Shown: piece by piece, positions 1-4,056 of the stretch
Position numbering within the stretch: position 1 is the first letter of the stretch
Layout of the letters: the number at the start of each line of letters is the position of its first letter
NCBI GenBank assembly: GCA_030037575.1
Contig: JASHRB010000109.1
Location: 1 to 7,138, forward strand
DNA length: 7,138 nucleotides
Direction: 5' to 3'
Source of the DNA: Candidatus Sulfotelmatobacter sp.
Lineage (GTDB): Bacteria > Acidobacteriota > Terriglobia > Terriglobales > Acidobacteriaceae
The notes under the pieces: generated by a model
Databases searched by the model: none
Told to the model about the DNA's origin: nothing
The model's input: the letters and a program-made list of their open reading frames with translations, nothing else
Made by a program: the position numbers and the translations under genes

Positions 1-448
1 TCACCTGGTGGAAAGCGTCGTAATAAGCGGGCCGGCAATCGGGATATCCGGAACTATCCTGCTCGACCGCTCCGATGAAGATTTTTGGGGCGCCGAGGAC
101 TTCCGCCCAGCTCACGGCGACGGAAAGAAAATGCGCGTTGCGGAAAGGAACGTAGGTGAGGGGAATATCGTGGCCCAGGTTCTCCGCCCTGGGCACGGAG
201 ATGTTGTCGTCGGTAAGGGCGGAGCCGCCGATGGCGCGAAGGGCTTCGTTGCGCACCAGAAGTTTGTCGTAGATATTGAGCCGGCGGCAAATGGCGAGAA
301 AGGATTGGCGTTCGCGCTCTTCGGTGCGCTGGCCGTAACTAATGTGCAGCGCGGCGGGATCGTAGTCGCGGGCGGCGAGGACGGCCGAGACGCAGGAATC
401 CATGCCTCCGCTGAGGAGAACGATGGCGCGTTGTGCGGAGCGGGGCAT
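1..448 (-). CDS. queC: 7-cyano-7-deazaguanine synthase QueC (partial, C-terminal part beyond the window)
   Basis: QueC converts 7-carboxy-7-deazaguanine, ammonia and ATP to preQ0 in the cytoplasm, the last step of preQ0 synthesis. The minus-strand frame read from ATG at 446-448 gives 149 complete residues and stays open to the window edge, so the C-terminal zinc-binding cysteines of the family cannot be seen. The N-terminus reads AIVLLSGGMDS, with the PP-loop ATP-pyrophosphatase motif SGGMDS at residues 13-18. The conserved blocks HISYGQRTEERE (about 36-47), GGSALTDDNI and TYVPFRNAHFLS follow in family order, then IGAVEQDSSGYPDCRP near the cut. The frame remains open upstream of this ATG for about 40 codons, but that stretch is the repeat-like gap, and the chosen ATG places the PP-loop where the family has it. 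The Shine-Dalgarno sequence is poor. It is the last visible gene of queD-queE-queC. Identification is firm; the exact start is less so. Confidence 0.95.
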   Translation of the reverse strand, partial: MPRSAQRAIVLLSGGMDSCVSAVLAARDYDPAALHISYGQRTEERERQSFLAICRRLNIYDKLLVRNEALRAIGGSALTDDNISVPRAENLGHDIPLTYVPFRNAHFLSVAVSWAEVLGAPKIFIGAVEQDSSGYPDCRPAYYDAFHQV

Positions 449-627
449 GGTGGATTTGCCTGCTGCTTCAAGGAGATAAGGGAGCGATCCAAGCGCCAGC
501 CCAGGGTTTGGCCGCAAACCCAGGGGCGCTTGGCGCGGACCGCACCGCTGCTTCGCGAGCAAAAAACCTCTCGCTCAGGAGGACAATGCATCCTCTCACC
601 CAATCGCCTTTCATCTCTCCTTTTTAA
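449..627 (-). other. queE-queC gap: repeat-like, hairpin-bearing, with a doubtful 48-codon ORF
   Basis: This 179-bp gap is anomalously long next to the 2-bp queD-queE junction. On the minus strand it contains a short ORF from ATG at 612-614 to TGA at 468-470 (48 residues, beginning MKGDWVRGCIVLLSER). The ORF is preceded by AAGGAG with only about 2 nt of spacing, starts 13 bp after the queE stop and ends 19 bp before queC. Spacing favours a gene. Its codons (AGA, AGG, GGA, TTA) and its composition do not resemble its neighbours, and its second half is the hairpin at 489-533. The stretch around CCTCCTGAGCGAGAGG (minus strand, about 566-581) looks, from memory only, like a degenerate copy of the tcctgagcgaagcgaagga type of dispersed intergenic sequence found in many bacteria. 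I regard the gap as a repeat relic and leave the ORF as a possibility. Confidence 0.45.
489..533. repeat. Imperfect long hairpin in the queE-queC gap
   Basis: The outer arms CCAAGCGCC (489-497) and GGCGCTTGG (525-533) are perfect reverse complements of 9 bp. Inside them, separated by a 3-nt one-sided bulge, a CC/GG pair and an A/A mismatch, are GGGTTTG (504-510) and CAAACCC (515-521), pairing 7 bp around the tetraloop GCCG. In total about 18 pairs form in 45 nt. It lies between two genes of one operon and has no T-run after it on the minus strand, so it is not a classical intrinsic terminator. It could stabilise or process the queDEC message, or be a REP-like palindrome. Confidence 0.75.
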
Positions 628-1311
628 TTAAACTCCTTTCAGCGCTGGATCCCAGATGAATTTGTGGATCTGCAAGCTCAGACGCGCGGGGAGGTTGTCG
701 GCGAGCATCCAGTGGGCTAGTTGCTCGGGGTCGAGCAGGCAGTGCGAGCTGTCGCGGGTACCGGCCGCATGTTTACGAAAAGCCGGCGAAAACAGCACTG
801 CGTGCACGCGGCGGGCGAGGTTGTGTTCGCGGGTGAAGTTGCGGGCGAATTCGTAATCACAGCGGCTGGCAAGGACGAATTTGATTTCGTCGTGCGGATG
901 CAGGGCCTGCAGGTTTTCCAGATCGAAGGTGTAGCCTTCGGAAGAGTCGGGGCATTTCACGTCGACGATTTTGATGACCGCGGCGGGAACCCCCGCCAAT
1001 GGCCGCTCGCCGCTAGTTTCGAGCAAGACGCGATAGCCGAATTCTAATAATTGCCGCATCAAGCGAACCACCGCGCGCTCCTGCAGCATGGGTTCGCCGC
1101 CGGTGATTTCGACCAGGCCGGGGTCCGCGCTGAGGCGCTGGACTTCAGCAAAGACTTGCTCCTCGGACATTTTCTGGCCGCCGGTGAATGTGTATTCGCT
1201 GTCGCACCAGGAGCAGCGGAGGTTGCATCCGGTGAGGCGCACGAAGACGCTGGGCAGGCCAGCGTAGGTCGATTCGCCCTGAATCGATTTGAAAATTTCC
1301 GTGATCTGCAT
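628..1311 (-). CDS. queE: 7-carboxy-7-deazaguanine synthase QueE (radical SAM)
   Basis: QueE rearranges 6-carboxy-5,6,7,8-tetrahydropterin to 7-carboxy-7-deazaguanine by a radical SAM, Mg2+-dependent ring contraction in the cytoplasm. The 227-residue protein opens with the family signature EIFKSIQGEST (5-15) and carries the [4Fe-4S] motif C29-x3-C33-x2-C36 in GCNLRCSWCD, of the standard CX3CX2C spacing. The SAM-binding motif GGEP is at 71-74, preceded by VEIT. A later VDVKCPDSSE block and the C-terminal LQIHKFIWDP (about 213-222) match the usual QueE ending, and the length is normal for the family. It starts 2 bp after the queD stop, so translation is probably coupled, and it supplies the substrate of QueC downstream. 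Nothing in the sequence suggests truncation. Confidence 0.97.
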   Translation of the reverse strand: MQITEIFKSIQGESTYAGLPSVFVRLTGCNLRCSWCDSEYTFTGGQKMSEEQVFAEVQRLSADPGLVEITGGEPMLQERAVVRLMRQLLEFGYRVLLETSGERPLAGVPAAVIKIVDVKCPDSSEGYTFDLENLQALHPHDEIKFVLASRCDYEFARNFTREHNLARRVHAVLFSPAFRKHAAGTRDSSHCLLDPEQLAHWMLADNLPARLSLQIHKFIWDPALKGV

Positions 1312-1313
1312 TC

Positions 1314-1691
1314 CTACTCGCTGTATTTCGCCGTGGTGGTCTCGGTTTCAAAGACGGTTACGTCTTTGACCCGGACGCGCCCGTGGGTCACCGATTGCAG
1401 GCGCGCGTTGGACTGATCGTAAAAATATTTGGCCAGATTTTCGGCCGATGGATTCATGATCGTAAACGGCTCGATGTCGTTGATCATCTGGTGATCGAGG
1501 CGGTCGATGAGGTGACGCATGACATCGCGAAGATCTTTGAAATCGAGCAGCAGGCCGGCTTTGTCGAGCTCGGCTCCGGCGAGCGTGACGCGAATTTTGT
1601 AATTGTGGCCATGCGGCTTTTCGCACTTGCCCTTGTAGTTGCGCAGGTAATGGCCTGCGGCGAAGCTGTCGTCGACGGTAACTTCAAACAT
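1314..1691 (-). CDS. queD: 6-carboxy-5,6,7,8-tetrahydropterin synthase QueD
   Basis: QueD, a PTPS-family zinc enzyme, converts 7,8-dihydroneopterin triphosphate to 6-carboxy-5,6,7,8-tetrahydropterin, releasing acetaldehyde and triphosphate; it is the committed step toward preQ0. The 125-residue protein shows the zinc ligands H14 (in FAAGHYL) and H27/H29 (in CEKPHGHNY). The catalytic cysteine is C23, with the C-x3-H-G-H spacing of QueD, and D66-H67 lies in RLDHQMIND. The NPSAEN block is at 80-85, and E115 in TVFETETT is the likely pterin-anchoring glutamate. The start ATG (1689-1691) is preceded by GAGGGA at suitable distance, and starting there gives the typical N-terminus just before the first zinc histidine. 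It is the first gene of the operon and faces away from the hydrolase gene. GTP cyclohydrolase, which makes its substrate, is not in the window. Confidence 0.97.
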   Translation of the reverse strand: MFEVTVDDSFAAGHYLRNYKGKCEKPHGHNYKIRVTLAGAELDKAGLLLDFKDLRDVMRHLIDRLDHQMINDIEPFTIMNPSAENLAKYFYDQSNARLQSVTHGRVRVKDVTVFETETTTAKYSE

Positions 1692-1730
1692 GCATCCCTC
1701 GGCGCCCCGGCGTCGATACGGTACCGATCG

Positions 1731-1789
1731 CGGGCAGCGGTTAAAGCTTCATTGTAACGCCGCCGCTGGCCCCTGGACGGGCAGCGGTT
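1731..1789. repeat. 12-bp direct repeat CGGGCAGCGGTT with an inverted repeat
   Basis: CGGGCAGCGGTT occurs at 1731-1742 and again at 1778-1789, 47 bp apart start to start. The second copy forms the right arm of an inverted repeat: CCGCT (1763-1767), a bulged G, and GCCC (1769-1772) pair with GGGC (1779-1782) and AGCGG (1783-1787) around a 6-nt loop. The two copies bracket the candidate que -10 box, so they could be protein-binding sites. A local duplication is equally possible. Confidence 0.5.
1751..1756 (-). promoter_or_regulatory. Candidate -10 box of the queDEC operon
   Basis: On the minus strand the hexamer is TACAAT, five of six matches to the sigma70 -10 consensus, about 60 bp upstream of the queD start. 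The position 17 bp further upstream (CGTCCA) does not resemble a -35 box. The call rests on one hexamer, its rarity in GC-rich DNA and its location. Confidence 0.3.
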
Positions 1790-1903
1790 CTGCGCCCCAC
1801 GCCCGTGTGCTCGCCGCCCGCTCCGAATCACAGGGCGCCTTTCATGGACAGTCCAGGGCGGCGGTCTCCGCACGGATGGTTGAGCGCGGTCATGCCGAAA
1901 TGC

Positions 1904-1933
1904 TTGACGATAAGTGCTGCGGGCAGGTAGCTT
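1904..1933 (+). promoter_or_regulatory. Candidate promoter of the hydrolase gene
   Basis: TTGACG (1904-1909) matches the -35 consensus at five of six positions. With an 18-bp spacer it is followed by TAGCTT (1928-1933), a weak -10. Transcription would start near 1940, leaving a leader of about 25 nt with the ribosome binding site at 1954-1960. The downstream element is poor, so confidence is limited. Confidence 0.35.
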
Positions 1934-1953
1934 GCCTATTCGCCTTTTTTTCC

Positions 1954-1960
1954 AAAGGAG
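1954..1960 (+). promoter_or_regulatory. Ribosome binding site fixing the hydrolase start
   Basis: AAAGGAG lies 5 nt before ATG 1966-1968 and is the only strong Shine-Dalgarno match in the long open frame that begins at 1690. Together with the signal peptide that begins exactly at this ATG, it decides the start codon. Confidence 0.85.
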
Positions 1961-1965
1961 CCCTT

Positions 1966-3918
1966 ATGTCCCGCCGGATACCGCTTTTCGCTCCCTGGGT
2001 CGCTGCCGTTTTGTTGGCCGGTGCCGTTTCTCAGGCCCAGCCCGATGCCCCCGAGTTCGACGTCAAGGAGCATTACACGAAATATGAATACCGAATTCCG
2101 ATGCGTGACGGCGTGCACCTGTTCACGTCGGTCTACGTGCCCAAAGACATGTCGCGCGCCTATCCATTTCTCATCGATCGCACCCCTTATAGCGTGGCCC
2201 CGTACGGAGTGGATCAATACAGAAAAAACCTGGGTCCGTCGCCGGAGTTCGACAAAGCCGGATACATATTTGTTTTTCAAGATGTGCGCGGACGCCATAT
2301 GTCGGAGGGAACATTTGTCGAGATGCGGCCGCACATCGACCACAAGAAATCGAACCAGGACGTGGATGATGCGAGCGATCTTTACGACACCATCGACTGG
2401 CTGCTGAAAAATGTGCCCAACAACAACGGCAAAGCCGGGATTTGGGGAATTTCCTATCCCGGATTTTTTACTTCGGCAAGCATTATCGATTCGCATCCCG
2501 CGCTGAAAGCGGCGTCGCCGCAGGCGCCGATGACGAACCTGTTCATGGGAGATGACGCCTACCACGGCGGCGCCTTCATGCTCAATGCGAATTTCGGTTT
2601 TTACAGTTCGTTCAAGCCGCAGGAAAATCCGCAATTGCCGCCCAAGGTGCGCGTGCCCTTCGATTACGGCACAACCAGCGCCTACGACTTTTACCTGCAT
2701 GCCGGAGCGATCGCGAATCTGGACAAATATCTGGCGGGCAAAAGCTGGCTGTTCGATGACCAGATGCGGCACGACACCTACGACGACTATTGGCAGGGGA
2801 GGGATCTGGCGCCCCATATGAAGAACATTCATTGTGCGGTGCTGACGGTGGGCGGATGGTTCGACGCGGAAGATTTGCAGGGGCCGTTCAGCACCTTTCA
2901 CGCCATCGACCATTACAACGCGGGAATTTTCAACGCGCTGGTGGTTGGGCCGTGGGTGCACGGCGGATGGTACCGCTATGACGGAAATCATCTGGGACGA
3001 GTCGAGTTTGCTTCGAACACCGGGGAGTTTTACCGGAAGAACATTCTGTTCCCGTTCTTCGAGCAGTATTTGAAAGGCGGGGAAGATGCGAAGCTGCCGA
3101 AAGCGTACGTTTTCGAGACGGGAACCAATGTGTGGCGAAAATATTCGGAATGGCCACCGCAGGAAGCTGAGAGCAAGACCCTGTATTTGCGCGCTGATGG
3201 CGGGTTGTCCTTTGACCCTCCGCAGGATGCTGCGGCCGCTTTTGATGAGTACGTGAGCGATCCGGCGAAGCCGGTGCCGTTCGTGAATTATGTTTCGACC
3301 GACGTGCCGCAGGAATATATGGATTCAGATCAGAGGTTTGCAGACAGCCGCACCGATGTTTTGACTTATGAGACACCGGTGCTGCCGGAAGATATAACCA
3401 TCGCGGGACCGATTTCGCCGAAGCTGTTTGTTGCGACCACGGGCACGGATTCAGATTTTGATGTGAAGTTGATTGACGTGTATCCGGCGGATTATCCCGA
3501 CAGCCGGTTCGACGAGCCCCGCCCGGAGAATAAAGACAAGCCGCGAACTGATGTGGGGCCTGCGGATTTCAAGATGGGCGGGTATCAGCAGCTGGTGCGC
3601 GGCGAGCCGTTTCGCGGAAAGTTCCGCCACAGTTTTGAAAAACCCGAGCCGTTCGCGCCGGGCAAAGTAGAAGAAATCAATTTCACCATGCAGGATGTGA
3701 ACCACACCTTCCGGCGCGGTCACCGGATCATGGTGCAGATTCAGAGTTCGTGGTTTCCCCTGACCGACCGAAATCCGCAGACGTTTGTGAATATTCCGGA
3801 GGCCAAGGCTTCTGATTTTGTGAAGGCGACGGAGCGGGTGTACCGGGATAAGGGAGAAGCTTCGGGGGTGGTGGTGGGGGTGGTGAAAAATCCCGATCGA
3901 AGGCAAGAGGGCAAGTAG
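1966..3918 (+). CDS. Exported CocE/NonD-family hydrolase, alpha-amino acid ester hydrolase-like
   Basis: This is a 650-residue alpha/beta hydrolase of the peptidase S15 / CocE-NonD family with the C-terminal jelly-roll (PepX_C) domain. It opens with a Sec signal peptide: RR at 3-4, hydrophobic PLFAPWVAAVLLAGAV, probable cleavage after A24 (SQA). The nucleophile is S163 in GISYPG, followed by the oxyanion tyrosine Y164. A second oxyanion tyrosine, Y75, lies in DRTPYS. The catalytic acid is D300 in GGWFDAEDLQG and the histidine is H332 in GPWVHGG. D197 (34 residues after the serine), E302 and D303 match the acidic cluster that binds the substrate alpha-ammonium group in alpha-amino acid ester hydrolases (known in Xanthomonas citri as Asp208, Glu309, Asp310). 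The C-terminal domain (about 380-640) carries GGYQQLVRGEPFR and the FRRGHRIMVQIQSSWFP block. Known relatives hydrolyse or transfer alpha-amino acyl esters, including beta-lactam side chains; the natural substrate is unknown. It is probably periplasmic or extracellular, is monocistronic, and has no evident link to the que genes. Confidence 0.93.
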   Translation: MSRRIPLFAPWVAAVLLAGAVSQAQPDAPEFDVKEHYTKYEYRIPMRDGVHLFTSVYVPKDMSRAYPFLIDRTPYSVAPYGVDQYRKNLGPSPEFDKAGYIFVFQDVRGRHMSEGTFVEMRPHIDHKKSNQDVDDASDLYDTIDWLLKNVPNNNGKAGIWGISYPGFFTSASIIDSHPALKAASPQAPMTNLFMGDDAYHGGAFMLNANFGFYSSFKPQENPQLPPKVRVPFDYGTTSAYDFYLHAGAIANLDKYLAGKSWLFDDQMRHDTYDDYWQGRDLAPHMKNIHCAVLTVGGWFDAEDLQGPFSTFHAIDHYNAGIFNALVVGPWVHGGWYRYDGNHLGRVEFASNTGEFYRKNILFPFFEQYLKGGEDAKLPKAYVFETGTNVWRKYSEWPPQEAESKTLYLRADGGLSFDPPQDAAAAFDEYVSDPAKPVPFVNYVSTDVPQEYMDSDQRFADSRTDVLTYETPVLPEDITIAGPISPKLFVATTGTDSDFDVKLIDVYPADYPDSRFDEPRPENKDKPRTDVGPADFKMGGYQQLVRGEPFRGKFRHSFEKPEPFAPGKVEEINFTMQDVNHTFRRGHRIMVQIQSSWFPLTDRNPQTFVNIPEAKASDFVKATERVYRDKGEASGVVVGVVKNPDRRQEGK

Positions 3919-3960
3919 CTAAATCATTGGTTTGATTGATACTTGGAGCCGATCGAAGGC
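3893..3960. repeat. 12-bp direct repeat spanning the hydrolase stop codon
   Basis: CCGATCGAAGGC occurs at 3893-3904 (last codons of the hydrolase) and again at 3949-3960 (downstream gap), 56 bp apart. The flanks do not match beyond the 12 bp. It may be a small local duplication or a recombination scar, and chance is not excluded. Confidence 0.4.
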
Positions 3961-4056
3961 GCCCTCCGGGAGCCGAACTGGCAATATGCGGTGACCCTTG
4001 ACCAACCCGCCGCCCTGGCCGGAATTAGGCTGCTTGACCAGCCAAAAGTTCCCGCC
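3919..4056. other. Convergent gap between the hydrolase and helicase genes
   Basis: These 138 bp separate two genes whose 3' ends face each other. Two stem candidates are visible: AATCA/TGATT around 3921-3937 and GGCTG (4028-4032) / CAGCC (4039-4043) with a 6-nt loop. Neither is followed directly by a T-run; the nearest on the plus strand is TTTTT about 17 nt beyond the second stem, inside the helicase end. Transcription is expected to end here from both sides, but no strong intrinsic terminator can be shown. Confidence 0.5.
4028..4043. terminator. Weak possible terminator stem
   Basis: GGCTG-CTTGAC-CAGCC gives a 5-bp GC-rich stem with a 6-nt loop 13 bp beyond the helicase stop. A U-tract is missing directly after it on both strands, so it may act only weakly or not at all. 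Confidence 0.22.

Larger units (their letters stand above)
1692..1965. other. Divergent control region between queD and the hydrolase gene
   Basis: This 274-bp stretch has no convincing gene. The hydrolase frame stays open through it to 1690, but its composition is intergenic and the better start is at 1966. It holds a candidate -10 for the que operon (minus strand, 1751-1756), a -35/-10 pair for the hydrolase (1904-1933) and a 12-bp direct repeat at 1731 and 1778. It also holds a hairpin at 1763-1787 and the odd palindrome TGGACAGTCCA at 1845-1855. No preQ1/preQ0 riboswitch could be recognised in the queD leader. Confidence 0.6.

Noticed and set aside
560..590. Terminator on the minus strand: CCTC/GAGG stem before TTTTTT
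   Set aside because: Only four base pairs with an 8-nt loop, inside an operon; it is better explained as part of a dispersed-repeat relic.
112..603. Minus-strand 163-codon frame overlapping queC
   Set aside because: Its proline- and serine-rich product is an out-of-frame reading of queC, whose PP-loop frame is certain.
1921..1951. Terminator or attenuator: hairpin GGCAGG/CTTGCC followed by T7
   Set aside because: The T-run begins 8 nt after a short stem with a wobble pair and is immediately followed by the ribosome binding site; the stem also overlaps the candidate promoter.
1692..1965. preQ1/preQ0 riboswitch in the queD leader
   Set aside because: No stem-loop plus A-rich tail resembling the known preQ1 classes was found between the candidate promoter and the queD start; the leader is GC-rich and short.
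1690..1965. 92-residue N-terminal extension of the hydrolase
   Set aside because: The frame is open, but there is no supporting ribosome binding site, the composition is intergenic, and a signal peptide begins exactly at the ATG at 1966 behind AAAGGAG.
1936..2991. Minus-strand 351-codon open frame opposite the hydrolase
   Set aside because: It is antisense to a gene with clear catalytic motifs, and its translation has no recognisable family or domain order; typical of open antisense frames in GC-rich DNA.
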